From NCBI GenBank assembly GCA_964588335.1, contig CAZPOV010000015.1, positions 16,472-80,471 of the forward strand: a stretch of 64,000 bases of DNA, written 5' to 3'. The position numbers were made by a program, and so were the translations under genes. Below are positions 43,873 through 53,387 of this stretch, in pieces. Within the stretch, counting starts at the first letter, position 1. Each line of letters begins with the position of its first letter. The notes under the pieces were generated by a model. It saw only the letters and a program-made list of their open reading frames with translations. It ran no database searches and had not been told where the DNA came from. This DNA comes from JAGQZY01 sp964588335 (GTDB lineage: Bacteria > Bdellovibrionota > Bdellovibrionia > Bdellovibrionales > JAGQZY01).

Positions 43873-45304
43873 ATACGATTTTAATATGGTGACTCTAGGA
43901 GCGGGATCAGCCGGTTTGGTCACAGCCTATATTTGTGCGGCCACCAAAGGTAAAGTGGCTTTGATTGAGAAGCATAAAATGGGTGGTGACTGCTTAAACA
44001 CCGGCTGCGTACCCAGCAAAGCCTTGATTCGCTCAGCCAAGTTTATGAAAGATGCCAAACGCGCCAAAGACTTAGGTTTTAAAAAAGTCGACGTTGAATT
44101 TGATTTTGCGGACGTCATGGAACGCATTCAACGGGTTGTAAAAACCATTGAGCCCCATGACTCCGTCGAGCGGTACACATCGCTGGGTGTGGATTGCTTT
44201 CAAGGCATGGGGGTGATCAAGTCCCCCCACGAAGTTGAAGTGAACGGTAAAATTTTAACCACGCGCAACATCACGATCGCCACCGGCGCCCGCCCCTTGG
44301 TACCACCTTTTCCAGGTGTCGACAAAGTTGAACACTTCACCTCCGACACGATTTGGAATTTACGAAAAAAACCAACACATATGGTGGTTCTTGGCGGCGG
44401 CCCCATCGGCTCTGAAATGGCTCAGGCGTTTTGTCGACTCGGTATTGAGGTCACTCAGATAGAGATGGGCGATCGAATCATGCAAAAAGAAGATCCTGAA
44501 ATCTCTGAGATGATCATGCAAAGATTCAAAGCCGAAGGCATCAAGGTTTTAACCAACCATAAAGTCACAGAACTGAAAGAAAAAGACGGCCAAAAAATCG
44601 TGGTTTGTGATCACAACGGTCAAAGCCAAGAAATTCATTGCGACACTATTTTGGTGGCTATTGGTCGCAAGCCCAACACAACGGGGTTTGGCCTGGAAGA
44701 ATTGGGTGTCGAAACCAATGACAACGGAACCATCAAAGTCGATGATTATTTACGCACCTTAAAATACAAAAATATTTACGCCTGCGGTGACGTGGCGGGT
44801 CCTTATCAATTTACCCACACGGCCTCTCACCAGGCTTGGTTCTGTGCTGTCAACGCCATGATCAAACCCTTTTGGGGTTTTAAGGCGGACTATCGGGTGA
44901 TTCCTTGGGCGACTTACACCGACCCTGAAGTGGCGCGTGTTGGGCTCAATGAGCAAGAAGCCAAACAGCAGGGCATCGCCTACGACGTTGTGACCTACAA
45001 CATGGATCATCTCGATCGAGCGATCACTGAAGAAGAAGCCTTTGGGGTGGTGAAAGTTCTTACTGAACCAGGAAAAGACAAAATACTGGGTGCGACCATC
45101 GTTGGTATCCATGCCGGTGACATTATCGCCGAGTATGTGGCGGCCATGAAACACGGCTTTGGGATGAATAAGATCCTAGGAACCATTCATATCTATCCCA
45201 CCTTGGCCGAAGCCAACAAGTTTGCCGCCGGCAATTGGAAGCGAGCGCAAGTTTCAGATTCAACTTTGGCTTGGGGCGAACGCTTCAATCGATGGCGTCG
45301 ATAA
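43865..45304 (+). CDS. FAD-dependent pyridine nucleotide-disulfide oxidoreductase (mercuric reductase-like)
   Basis: 479 residues, class I flavin disulfide reductase fold. FAD-binding GAGSAGLVTAYIC, redox-active Cys pair in GGDCLNTGCVPSKALI (C-x4-C), NAD(P)-binding GGGPIGSEMAQAF, second FAD region TIYACGDV-type (IYACGDVAGPYQFTH), and a C-terminal dimerisation domain with the catalytic HIYPT-type His-Glu (GTIHIYPTLAEANK). The absence of an N-terminal MerA domain and of lipoamide-dehydrogenase context suggests the TVP38-linked group of unknown substrate. Overlaps the TVP38 gene upstream, and its stop is only 3 bp from the convergent gene at 45308. Confidence 0.9.
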   Translation: MSKYDFNMVTLGAGSAGLVTAYICAATKGKVALIEKHKMGGDCLNTGCVPSKALIRSAKFMKDAKRAKDLGFKKVDVEFDFADVMERIQRVVKTIEPHDSVERYTSLGVDCFQGMGVIKSPHEVEVNGKILTTRNITIATGARPLVPPFPGVDKVEHFTSDTIWNLRKKPTHMVVLGGGPIGSEMAQAFCRLGIEVTQIEMGDRIMQKEDPEISEMIMQRFKAEGIKVLTNHKVTELKEKDGQKIVVCDHNGQSQEIHCDTILVAIGRKPNTTGFGLEELGVETNDNGTIKVDDYLRTLKYKNIYACGDVAGPYQFTHTASHQAWFCAVNAMIKPFWGFKADYRVIPWATYTDPEVARVGLNEQEAKQQGIAYDVVTYNMDHLDRAITEEEAFGVVKVLTEPGKDKILGATIVGIHAGDIIAEYVAAMKHGFGMNKILGTIHIYPTLAEANKFAAGNWKRAQVSDSTLAWGERFNRWRR

Positions 45305-45307
45305 ACA

Positions 45308-45739
45308 TCACTTTTTAAGCTTACTCACCATTTTGTTGAAGCTGGATTCAGCTTCACGAAAAAAGTCACCGTCACGCAAATGCATCTCTTGCAGCTGACC
45401 ACTTTTTTCAATGGCATTGAAGGTTTGCTGCATGTGATAGACAGCTCCAGCGGTTTTATGGGTGAAGCGAAAACCGACGATCAAAAACACAACCATTGTT
45501 AAAATAAACAGGCCTCCAAACAGCATATAGACACTGCTTTGGATTTGCAGAATTTGTGCCTGCATGGCCTCGACCTCTAAGCCCTCGCCAACGAAGTGTT
45601 GGATTTGACCAAACACTTTCGTCATGGCGTAGAAGAATACAAAGGTTTGTAAAATCCCAATGGCTCCAAAAACCAGTAAAAACTTTCCTTGGTAATTAGG
45701 ATTAATAAGATACCCAGTGATTTTTCGTCGATCATCCAT
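45308..45739 (-). CDS. Two-span membrane protein with HAMP-like end
   Basis: 143 residues. Two hydrophobic helices (about 20-42 and 70-92) flank a short periplasmic-type loop; the C-terminal 50 residues (FTHKTAGAVYHMQQTF...LRDGDFFREAESSFNKMVSKL) resemble a HAMP domain of chemoreceptors and kinases (P/A-x-Y, then L-R-x-x-D-F, then F-N-x-M). No output domain follows. A paralogue with the same layout is at 59339. Role unknown; such HAMP-only proteins may transmit or modulate signals. Confidence 0.75.
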   Translation of the reverse strand: MDDRRKITGYLINPNYQGKFLLVFGAIGILQTFVFFYAMTKVFGQIQHFVGEGLEVEAMQAQILQIQSSVYMLFGGLFILTMVVFLIVGFRFTHKTAGAVYHMQQTFNAIEKSGQLQEMHLRDGDFFREAESSFNKMVSKLKK

Positions 45740-45789
45740 GCCTCAATGATGACAAAGAAACAGGAGGCCGACAAAGAAAACATGATGTG

Positions 45790-46749
45790 TCAAAAATGCT
45801 GAAAGGGAGTCCAATCAAAAGCAAAGGGCTTTTGGTTCTTTAAAAAAGTTAAAGTGCTTTGCGAAGATTCCTCGACAGACCCAATCACTGACAAGGGTTC
45901 CGAAAACTGCTCTTGATATCCAATAAGCAGCGAATCCAAGTGATCCTTATGGCAATTTAAAAGAAGGCGATAATCCTCGCCCCCACATAAAGACCATCGC
46001 AAGGGGTCCAATCCTCGTTTTTCACAAAACTTCAACAGTTGAAGACTCATGGGTACCTTTTCAGATTCAATGCTGATCGCACCTTTTTTCACTCGCTTGA
46101 GGTCACTGGCTAGTCCGTCCGATAAGTCCATCATCCCCTGCACAGCTGTCTGTTGCGCCAGCCATTGTCCCTTGGCAACTTCAAGGGGCGGACGTTTGTG
46201 GGCCTTGATCAGTGCTGGCTCATCCCAGTCATTCTCAAGGCAGTGAAATCCAGCACTGGAATCTCCGAGTGGACCTGTTACGCAAAGGACGCCCGGCTCT
46301 CCCAAGCCCTGGCGCCATTTGATTTCTTTTTTGTTGATCTCTCCCGCAATATGCAGATTAACAAAAATGGGACCGGGACTGGCCGATAAGTCACCACCTA
46401 CCAAAGCCACTCCTAAAAGTTCAGCCACTTGGTAAAAGCTGTCAAAAAAGGCAGCAAATTGGTCTTCGGTCACGCTGGCTGGGACAGCCAAATTCAAGTG
46501 CGCTCTTCGGGGGCGTCCGCCCATGGCGGCTATGTCGCTGACATTGACAGCAAATGCCTTGTAGGCCAATTCTGAAAAATTAAAATCTCGGGTTCGAAAA
46601 TGGACATCCTCCACCAAACAATCGGTGGTTTCAATAAGGCAGATTTCCTCTGTCAATTCCACCACACTGCAATCATCGCCGCGCCCGAGAAGCACAGGCT
46701 GTTGACTGATAGGTTTGATAAAATTTTCGATCAGTGAAAATTCGTCCAA
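45790..46749 (-). CDS. thiL: Thiamine-monophosphate kinase
   Basis: 319 residues from TTG 46749, with AAAGGA 5 nt upstream. ThiL signatures: LLGRGDDCSVVE, ETTDCLVEDVHFRTRDF, and NVSDIAAMGGRPRRAHLNLAVP, with acidic metal-binding residues, then MMDLSDGLASDLKR and CGGEDYRLLL. ThiL phosphorylates thiamine monophosphate to thiamine diphosphate, the active cofactor. It belongs to the PurM/AIR synthetase fold. No other thiamine genes are next to it here. Confidence 0.95.
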   Translation of the reverse strand: MDEFSLIENFIKPISQQPVLLGRGDDCSVVELTEEICLIETTDCLVEDVHFRTRDFNFSELAYKAFAVNVSDIAAMGGRPRRAHLNLAVPASVTEDQFAAFFDSFYQVAELLGVALVGGDLSASPGPIFVNLHIAGEINKKEIKWRQGLGEPGVLCVTGPLGDSSAGFHCLENDWDEPALIKAHKRPPLEVAKGQWLAQQTAVQGMMDLSDGLASDLKRVKKGAISIESEKVPMSLQLLKFCEKRGLDPLRWSLCGGEDYRLLLNCHKDHLDSLLIGYQEQFSEPLSVIGSVEESSQSTLTFLKNQKPFAFDWTPFQHF

Positions 46750-46938
46750 GTGTTTCCTTTTGTTTCGAACGGTAAGAAGCTGGTATACGGGGATTTCCCC
46801 TTGAACTCAACAGTAAAACAAATTCAACGACTTAGGCGAAAGTCAGAACTGTCTAACAATATGTAAACAGTCTTTGTAATGTCTTCACCAGAAAGGGAAT
46901 GTCTCGAGAATTCCATAAAAATCCGTCATTATGCACAC

Positions 46939-48288
46939 ATGCAAAAACTATTGATTATTCCATTACTTAGTATGTGTCTCTCATCCCTTTGCCTGGCGGC
47001 CTACCCCATTCCCGATTATGAGATCGTGGTTATTGAATCGACGCCGCCACTGGTGCAATTGGATATGAGTTTAAGTCAAATCACTCGCGCTAAAGAAGAG
47101 TCTGAGTTTCAAAGATCCAAAGAAAGAGTCTATAGGGTGATCACAAAACATGTCACTCCTATGCTCAGTGGTTCTGACTTCTCAGATGGCTACAACCTTG
47201 TGAGTTTGGCCTCTGAGTTGCCGGCTCTCGATATTCTGACCGAACTTATGGGCGATGGAAACCAGCAAGCCACTGCAGGCACAGCGATGGACTTTATGGT
47301 GTTGATTTTACCGAAACGTCCTCGAGCGGCTCAGGCTGATCGCCAGATGCCCTATGCCCATTACTACTCGGAAAACAAAGCCGCTGTTATTGACAGTCGA
47401 AACGTAGGAATTCACGGCAAAGGTTATTTGGGGCCGATCAATGATCGCCTGGAAGAGACCATGCAATTTCTTTACAACCGCAATTATGTGGATCAGCAAT
47501 CAAACGATCCATTTTTTGTCGGTGCATTGATTCATCTGCACCTCGCGGGCTCACAAAGCTTCTTTAAAGCTCAATTGACGGGAAGTTTGCCTTCTAACAT
47601 GGAATTGCCTTTCAGCCAGATTGAACCACAGGCCGAATTCACCGCCATCCGCCTTCCCCGTCGTCCTGAAAGTCAACGCTACTATGATGAATTTCAGGGG
47701 GGAATTGTTGAGATTCTCTATTCTCCAGGCCAACCCAAACCGACCACATTGAAAATTAAATTTGGCAATCTTGGCGTTGTCACCGAACAGGGATGGGCTG
47801 TGACTGACGGCCTGGATACATTGGAATCTGAGCCTGGCGAATGGAATGGTGAGTTTGGTGTTCGTTCTTTCATCAATCGGTTCAATGTTCCCCATCTCTT
47901 TGGACAGGTGCGCGAGGCCAGCGGCTTTGGCCCCCTGGACAACACTTTGGCTTTCCTTTACGACATTCAAATTAATATTCACGAAGTGGAACTAGACCTG
48001 CAGGAACTTAAAATCACCGGTATGCGAGCCACTGTCGAATTGCCAGTTAAAGAGTACAATTGGATCACTTCAATCCTTGAGCCAGGTCTGCGTTGGCCGA
48101 CAGCCGAAGTTCCTTCGATCACCCAAAAAGTGATTGATGGCGGCAATGAGCAAATTGAACCTTATCGTGAACAATTGCAAACATACCTCGCCATGGGCGG
48201 CGACCTGCTGTCTGAACCCAACAAAAAAGCTCAGCTTTTTGAATTGATACTAACTATTTTTGAAAATCAAAATGGGATGCAACCATGA
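46939..48288 (+). CDS. Secreted hypothetical protein, partner of the phospholipase-D-like gene
   Basis: The ATG at 46939 begins a signal peptide (MQKLLIIPLLSMCLSSLCLA) and gives 449 residues; no convincing SD is seen, and the frame is open from 46879. The mature chain has no Cys-rich or catalytic motif that I recognise; it has many Pro, Asp and Glu residues and looks like a mixed-fold periplasmic protein. Its stop overlaps the ATG of the next gene (ATGA), so the two are one transcript. Similar products probably act together with the lipase-like enzyme. Its promoter lies in the 189-bp gap from thiL. Confidence 0.65.
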   Translation: MQKLLIIPLLSMCLSSLCLAAYPIPDYEIVVIESTPPLVQLDMSLSQITRAKEESEFQRSKERVYRVITKHVTPMLSGSDFSDGYNLVSLASELPALDILTELMGDGNQQATAGTAMDFMVLILPKRPRAAQADRQMPYAHYYSENKAAVIDSRNVGIHGKGYLGPINDRLEETMQFLYNRNYVDQQSNDPFFVGALIHLHLAGSQSFFKAQLTGSLPSNMELPFSQIEPQAEFTAIRLPRRPESQRYYDEFQGGIVEILYSPGQPKPTTLKIKFGNLGVVTEQGWAVTDGLDTLESEPGEWNGEFGVRSFINRFNVPHLFGQVREASGFGPLDNTLAFLYDIQINIHEVELDLQELKITGMRATVELPVKEYNWITSILEPGLRWPTAEVPSITQKVIDGGNEQIEPYREQLQTYLAMGGDLLSEPNKKAQLFELILTIFENQNGMQP

Positions 48289-50786
48289 AATTTTTAATTT
48301 TTATTTCTTTGACCCTTATCGCTTCTTCCGCCTGGTCTGACTCCGATTCGCTGGCTGCAAAACAACAACATTATAGCAGTTTGTTCGCACGCCAAAACGC
48401 CCTGCATGGTAGTTACCGCGACACATACTTAGCTCTCACAGACATCAACAAGAAAGAAGCTCTACAAACTTGGTACCGTGCCTTCTTAAAAGATGGTCAC
48501 CATGCGATCTCGTTTGATCGGGCTATGAAAAATATTGAATACTGGATGTTCGGGCAAGATTATCGCCGCCTCCTCTACTATTACACTGTTACCGGTCAGG
48601 TGCAGCAGGCGGGTCAAACTCTTGGCTTGTATGTCTTAAGCTCTCACGCCCTTCTTGATAATTTTGCACATGATCCGCAGTCTGAAGCTTTTGATCGCTA
48701 CGCTGTCGAGACGATCAAAGACAAGCTCCCCCCCTTACAACTTTCGAAAATCGATGATGTTCGAGAGTGTTACACTCAGATTTTGAACAGCGAAAATGTG
48801 CAGCGAGGCTTTTCTGTAGAGTATTCGTCGTTGTTAAGAAAAGGACTGCAGCGATGTGCTCGTGACGATCGCTACGTCATGACTCTCAACCGCCTCCTTG
48901 AAATGCTGTTTAAATATCGCGATTACCCCGGCGCGCCCTTCCCCATTTCTTTTTCAGGTTATGTCGGTGGCAACAAGGTCGATCTTCACGATCGCATCCC
49001 AATGGCTCCACAGGATATTCTTCTTTTGGGAGAGCAGCTGTCTTTGATTCAAACAGCAATGGCACCCGGCATGAATAAACCCTATTCGCAGTTATCGGTT
49101 GAAGAGTACAAAGCCCTAATGGCAACACCCGAGGGCGCTATCAACAACCTTTTTACCGATGCAGAAGGTTTTCGCAATATTCATTCTATCGAAAACTTCA
49201 ATGAGATGGGTTACATCACTGACACCCGTTTTTATGGACACCCCAGCTTTCAAAACATCAATGGCCAACGGGGAATCTTTGCGCAAATGATCCAAAGCAT
49301 TCGCGATGCCGAGGAAAGCGTCTTTATCGATTTATTTTGGATGGGTGGAACCATTGGAATGAACTTGGCTAAAGAATTGATGAAGAAAACCGTCCAGAAC
49401 CCTGACTTCACCGTCGTTATTATTACCGACAACGAAAACAAGTTTCAGTACGGCGTTCAATTGGATATGATTTTTCGTTATATGCAGGCCTACTCAGAGA
49501 AGTTTGCGGGCTCTGACTCGCAACCTTTAAACTTTTACATGGTCCCAGCCAACGTAGGTCTAAAACGTACGGCTCTTCCCGAGTTCGTCGATCTTCTGAT
49601 CACCAATGACGTGGTCAACAACATCAAAGGCAGTCAAACCTTACAGTCTCAACTTGAAAAAGATGGTTTCCATCTTTTAGCCAAATCGGATCACACCAAG
49701 GCAATGATCGTTGATGGCAAAAACCCAGAAAAAGGTGTGGTTTATGTGGGATCAAAAAATTGGACCGACGGTTCAGGGGGCGCCAACTACGACCAAATGG
49801 CCGAGGTCAAAGGTCCCGCCGCAGCGCTGATTCTGGATGCCTTCTATTATGATGCTCTTGAGGCCTTCGAACTTGAAGCACAGGACAATCAACCGGGACA
49901 AGTCGTCTACAACCATTGGCAAGCCAAATTTCCTGAACTTAGCAAACGCAAAGCCATTGAACACCTTTTAGCGCCGATTGATGTTCTCGATCGTTACCAA
50001 GGCCAACATTACGACGTCCCTTATGTGGCTTTAGGAGACGAGGTGGTCGCCCCCACTCAAAATAATATCTACGGAACCGAGATGTCGCCGGTTGAACAAA
50101 ACATTCAAGCGATTTTAACGGCTCGCCATCAAGTTTTGATTGATGATCAATTTCTCTATGATCCCAAGGTGGTTGAAGCCTTGTTAGCAGCTAAACGAGA
50201 GCACGGTGTTGAAGTTTATGTGATTCTTGAGTCGTTGACTCCCTACGAGCCTGATGCTTCTAAAGTCGGCGCCCACTTGCCAAACAGCTTATTCATTCCC
50301 GAATTGGTTGCCAACGGCATCGAGGTGAAATGGCAAAAACCCCCACAGTCGTTAGTGGATGCCATCCTTGAAGACAGTGCGGCTCACCCTGGCCAACAGA
50401 TCTCAGCCACTTTTCACGTCAAATCGTTAAGTGTGGATGGTGTCTTAAAACAGGATGCAGACTTGTGCCGTACGGGTGAGGAAAAATCACCGGATGATAG
50501 CGCACCCGTTTTGATCACTGGTTCGGCTAATAAAGATGTCATGACTATGAGTGGTGGGTTCCGTGAGTCGCAGGTTGCCGTTTATAGCGAGAAAGCCGTG
50601 ACTCAACATGATTGTTTGTTCTGGGCCCGTTGGGATGATCCCAATTCCACAGAGTCCACCGACGGACTGGATTTCGATTTGCCACCACAAGCCGCCGACA
50701 TGGGCATCACTGACAAGACGGTTTTCTTAAACACTCTCCGTCAGGTGCTATTTTCAACTTATAATTTTACAAAAGATTTTTTCTAA
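48285..50786 (+). CDS. Exported phospholipase D-like protein with two HKD motifs
   Basis: 833 residues with signal peptide MKFLIFISLTLIASSAWS. The first 300 residues have no recognised domain. Two PLD phosphodiesterase motifs follow: SDHTKAMIVDG with His at about residue 470 and VGSKNWTDGSGG after it, and TFHVKSLSVDG with His at about residue 711 and ITGSANKDVMTMSGG. Paired HxK motifs 240 residues apart form one active site in PLD enzymes. Substrate may be phospholipid, cardiolipin or nucleic acid. Coupled to the upstream gene; a bidirectional terminator follows at 50799. Confidence 0.85.
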   Translation: MKFLIFISLTLIASSAWSDSDSLAAKQQHYSSLFARQNALHGSYRDTYLALTDINKKEALQTWYRAFLKDGHHAISFDRAMKNIEYWMFGQDYRRLLYYYTVTGQVQQAGQTLGLYVLSSHALLDNFAHDPQSEAFDRYAVETIKDKLPPLQLSKIDDVRECYTQILNSENVQRGFSVEYSSLLRKGLQRCARDDRYVMTLNRLLEMLFKYRDYPGAPFPISFSGYVGGNKVDLHDRIPMAPQDILLLGEQLSLIQTAMAPGMNKPYSQLSVEEYKALMATPEGAINNLFTDAEGFRNIHSIENFNEMGYITDTRFYGHPSFQNINGQRGIFAQMIQSIRDAEESVFIDLFWMGGTIGMNLAKELMKKTVQNPDFTVVIITDNENKFQYGVQLDMIFRYMQAYSEKFAGSDSQPLNFYMVPANVGLKRTALPEFVDLLITNDVVNNIKGSQTLQSQLEKDGFHLLAKSDHTKAMIVDGKNPEKGVVYVGSKNWTDGSGGANYDQMAEVKGPAAALILDAFYYDALEAFELEAQDNQPGQVVYNHWQAKFPELSKRKAIEHLLAPIDVLDRYQGQHYDVPYVALGDEVVAPTQNNIYGTEMSPVEQNIQAILTARHQVLIDDQFLYDPKVVEALLAAKREHGVEVYVILESLTPYEPDASKVGAHLPNSLFIPELVANGIEVKWQKPPQSLVDAILEDSAAHPGQQISATFHVKSLSVDGVLKQDADLCRTGEEKSPDDSAPVLITGSANKDVMTMSGGFRESQVAVYSEKAVTQHDCLFWARWDDPNSTESTDGLDFDLPPQAADMGITDKTVFLNTLRQVLFSTYNFTKDFF

Positions 50787-50792
50787 GTCGAT

Positions 50793-50827
50793 AAAAAGGC
50801 CTTGGTTTGATGACCAAGGCTCTTTTA
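50793..50827. terminator. Bidirectional terminator between convergent genes
   Basis: GCCTTGGT (50799-50806) and ACCAAGGC (50813-50820) pair with a 6-nt loop. An A-run precedes (T-run on the - strand) and TCTTTT follows, so it can stop both the + strand gene ending 50786 and the - strand gene ending 50839. Confidence 0.8.
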
Positions 50828-50838
50828 TAAAAATCTTA

Positions 50839-52164
50839 CTAATCTAAAATTTTACGACCAGTAATAATATTTTTCATTTTACGAGTTACAACACTTCTTG
50901 GGCCGATAACAATATAAATCGGAACGGTGTAACTTCCCTGTGTTACATTTTCTGAAACAAAATTCACAGCCGTGTCCGTTGTATTGAGGTCCGGTCTTTG
51001 CGGAGATGATGGCAATCCTCTTGGACTGGCGACATATATCGAGTCTTGTCCCTGGAAGGACTCGCGAGTGAACATCGCAAAACTCAATTTTCTTTGACCG
51101 TCGCTAGGATCACTGATGATAGGGATAAGATGCTTGCTATAGCGTTTTGCTGGCTCGGAGGTTCGCAGGACCGGCTGACAACCGCTGGAACTGGGGCTGT
51201 CTCCGATGGCGCAAGTCCGAAGATCAATGGTACGAATCTGGTCAAAAACTTCAGGGAGTGCCATATAAAGCTGAAAAATTAAATGATCAAGGTCCTCTTG
51301 AGTGTGCAAAGTGACTTCAAACTTAATGATGTGTGGGTCATCTCCGGCATTCATTTTAATCTTCTTTTCAAAATGAACCCAGTGAGCCCGTTTCTGCCCG
51401 AACTGAGGTAAGTTGTGCACGGGAACCCCCGGGCATGCACCGACAGTGTCTTCACGGGTACGAAAAAGCGAGGGAATAATTTTATTATTAAACTCTCCCG
51501 GTTGCGCACTCAATCGGTGGTTGATGGTGGCTGTGCCCCCGGTGGTGGCAGAATAGCGACCACCGGCCTCAATAGCATTGTTACAGCGATGAGCTTCATT
51601 TTTCCAAGCAGCGATCTGAAACAGGCGTCCGTATCCAAAGCCACCTTGATTGACAATATTGCGGTTGCGATACCAAAGCTCAGTCACAGCGCCACCAAAT
51701 TTTGAAGTGGTCACAATCTTCATTAAAGGATTACCGATAACGGCATCCCCCACGAGTCCATTGGTCGACAATGACGCGAGTTCACCCCCATAAAGACCCT
51801 GTCCTGAGTAGGCCTGACGGCCTGCTGCACGTCCGTGATTTATGTAGTGTCGGACTGCCGCAACTAAATTGTTGGAGAAATAAGCGGGCAAGTCGGGATT
51901 TAATGCTAGATACTCGGTAACACTAAAGCGAGGACTCCCTGGTAATCCCTGTTGAAAACCAGTTTGCTGCCAATGATTGATAGCTTCCGTTTCTGTATCA
52001 ATGTTGTTCGGTAAAAGAGCTCTGTTGTTTACCAGATAATATTGCCAATCAAAAACATCGGGATCTAGCAAAGCCCCTTCTGCCATGGCCACGCTTGTAA
52101 AAAGAATGAGGACCATACCTGTGATCCCCTTTGATAGAATATTGCCAACTTTATTAAGAAACAT
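50839..52164 (-). CDS. Secreted protein with N-terminal tandem short repeats
   Basis: 441 residues. AAGGGGGCGGC precedes the ATG. Signal peptide to TSVAMAEG. Residues 30-115 hold two related repeats, FDWQYYLVNNRALLP...AINHWQQTGFQQGLPG and FSVTEYLALNPDLPA...AVRHYINHGRAAGR, each with F/Y-x-x-x-x-YL-x-x-N-x-x-L ... G-x-x-x-GR. The remaining 320 residues are beta-rich, with several Cys (RCNNA, VGACPG, LRTCAIG, SGCQPV). No catalytic motif is recognised. The repeats resemble cell-surface binding modules seen in many bacterial exported proteins. Confidence 0.7.
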   Translation of the reverse strand: MFLNKVGNILSKGITGMVLILFTSVAMAEGALLDPDVFDWQYYLVNNRALLPNNIDTETEAINHWQQTGFQQGLPGSPRFSVTEYLALNPDLPAYFSNNLVAAVRHYINHGRAAGRQAYSGQGLYGGELASLSTNGLVGDAVIGNPLMKIVTTSKFGGAVTELWYRNRNIVNQGGFGYGRLFQIAAWKNEAHRCNNAIEAGGRYSATTGGTATINHRLSAQPGEFNNKIIPSLFRTREDTVGACPGVPVHNLPQFGQKRAHWVHFEKKIKMNAGDDPHIIKFEVTLHTQEDLDHLIFQLYMALPEVFDQIRTIDLRTCAIGDSPSSSGCQPVLRTSEPAKRYSKHLIPIISDPSDGQRKLSFAMFTRESFQGQDSIYVASPRGLPSSPQRPDLNTTDTAVNFVSENVTQGSYTVPIYIVIGPRSVVTRKMKNIITGRKILD

Positions 52165-52389
52165 GCCGCCCCCTTTTTTATGTGAATGTTCCAGGTTTAA
52201 GCTTACAAAAGATAAAAACCCCTGACTTTCCCAAAAATGACAAATATTCGATTCAAATTGAGACAGTTTTTGGCGTTTTTGGGGAAGGTTTTGGGCTGAG
52301 TTTTTTAATAACCTAGAAACAGTTCAGTAATCCGTGGCAAACGTTTTTTCAGAAGAGGGCTAGTGAACTAAAATTCCAATTCAAACAAT

Positions 52390-52449
52390 CACTCAGAACC
52401 CACCACCCGCTGAGTGACCTAGATCCCGGCTATAAACCGGGATTTTTTT
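52390..52449 (+). ncRNA. Candidate small RNA 3' end: two hairpins and a + strand terminator
   Basis: CACTCAG (52390-52396)/CTGAGTG (52410-52416) forms a stem with a C-rich loop AACCCACCACCCG. ATCCCGG (52423-52429)/CCGGGAT (52437-52443) follows, ending in T7 (52443-52449). The T-run is on the + strand, yet both neighbouring genes (50839-52164 and 52448-53206) are on the - strand, so no annotated + transcript reaches it. This makes a + strand small RNA plausible; 5' end and promoter could not be fixed in the 283-bp gap. Confidence 0.5.
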
Positions 52450-53206
52450 ATTTCTGGGAGAGGAGATAGCCACCCACTGCCTGAATGGGTTTCTGATCGC
52501 CCTCAACACTCACCCAGAAAACCACACTCGTCTGCTTGGCGCCGGACTTAGCGTTTTGTGGCAGCGGAAGAGTGGCTGAATAAACGCCTTTTTTTCTTTT
52601 TAAGTCCGCCTTCATTGTTTTAAGAACGACGAATTCGTGGTGCAAGGTCTCGCCAGCGTTCTCACCATATTTTACCTTTGTCGAAAGTCCATGCCCCAGC
52701 AGAGCGACGTGAACAATGTATTTTTTGGACGCTTTATCTTTCGGACGGAAAGTGACTTGATAGGTTTGCTTGCCTTTTGGCTCAGCCTGAAGGGTTCCTA
52801 CGGCTGGCCCCTTTAAATTTGTTAAGGTTCGAGAGCGCCACTCTTCACCATTTTTAACGAAACCCGGAGTGTAAACTCGCCCCGAGCCCCACTCCGCCGC
52901 GTACTGACGCTGCCTTTGCGTAAACTGCTGAGTAGAGAAACGATCCACCCATCCCAAACGGTTCCAGTAATCGACATGAAAGTTCAGTGGAATAAAGTCT
53001 TTCCAAAGATTGGCGTGACCTTTTAGACCTGCGACCCAACGATCCGCCGGCGGGCAACTGGAGCAGCCCTCAGAGCTGTAAAGCTCAATTAAAGAAACCT
53101 GCCTCTCCCCACTTTTATAAGACTGGGCTTGTACCTGGGCTGCAAAGCCAAAGATAAACAACCCTAACAATGACCCATATTTCAAATACGATGAACATGA
53201 AAACAC
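52448..53206 (-). CDS. DUF1223 family secreted thioredoxin-like protein
   Basis: 252 residues from GTG 53206, with AAAGGAG 6 nt upstream. Signal peptide ending QVQAQS. The mature domain opens VSLIELYSSEGCSSCPPADRWV, with a CxxC in a thioredoxin-like active-site position, followed by LNFHVDYWNRLGWVDRF and YTPGFVKNGEEWR, the signature of DUF1223. Family members are periplasmic and of unknown role, probably redox-related. The stop overlaps the candidate small-RNA terminator on the other strand. Confidence 0.85.
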   Translation of the reverse strand: MFSCSSYLKYGSLLGLFIFGFAAQVQAQSYKSGERQVSLIELYSSEGCSSCPPADRWVAGLKGHANLWKDFIPLNFHVDYWNRLGWVDRFSTQQFTQRQRQYAAEWGSGRVYTPGFVKNGEEWRSRTLTNLKGPAVGTLQAEPKGKQTYQVTFRPKDKASKKYIVHVALLGHGLSTKVKYGENAGETLHHEFVVLKTMKADLKRKKGVYSATLPLPQNAKSGAKQTSVVFWVSVEGDQKPIQAVGGYLLSQK

Positions 53207-53387
53207 ATCGGGCTCCTTTCTATAACTCTAAATTCCCTATCGAAAGAGACTCCTTTGATACCGCCTGTAGAAAAGACCGATCGGCTCCAAGTGAGTGGAG
53301 TCTGCCTCCATTGATATGGAATTCGCTGAAAACAGGATTTTGTGACATTCTTAGATTGAGACACCTTTTCTGATCGGTCAGGAGCGT

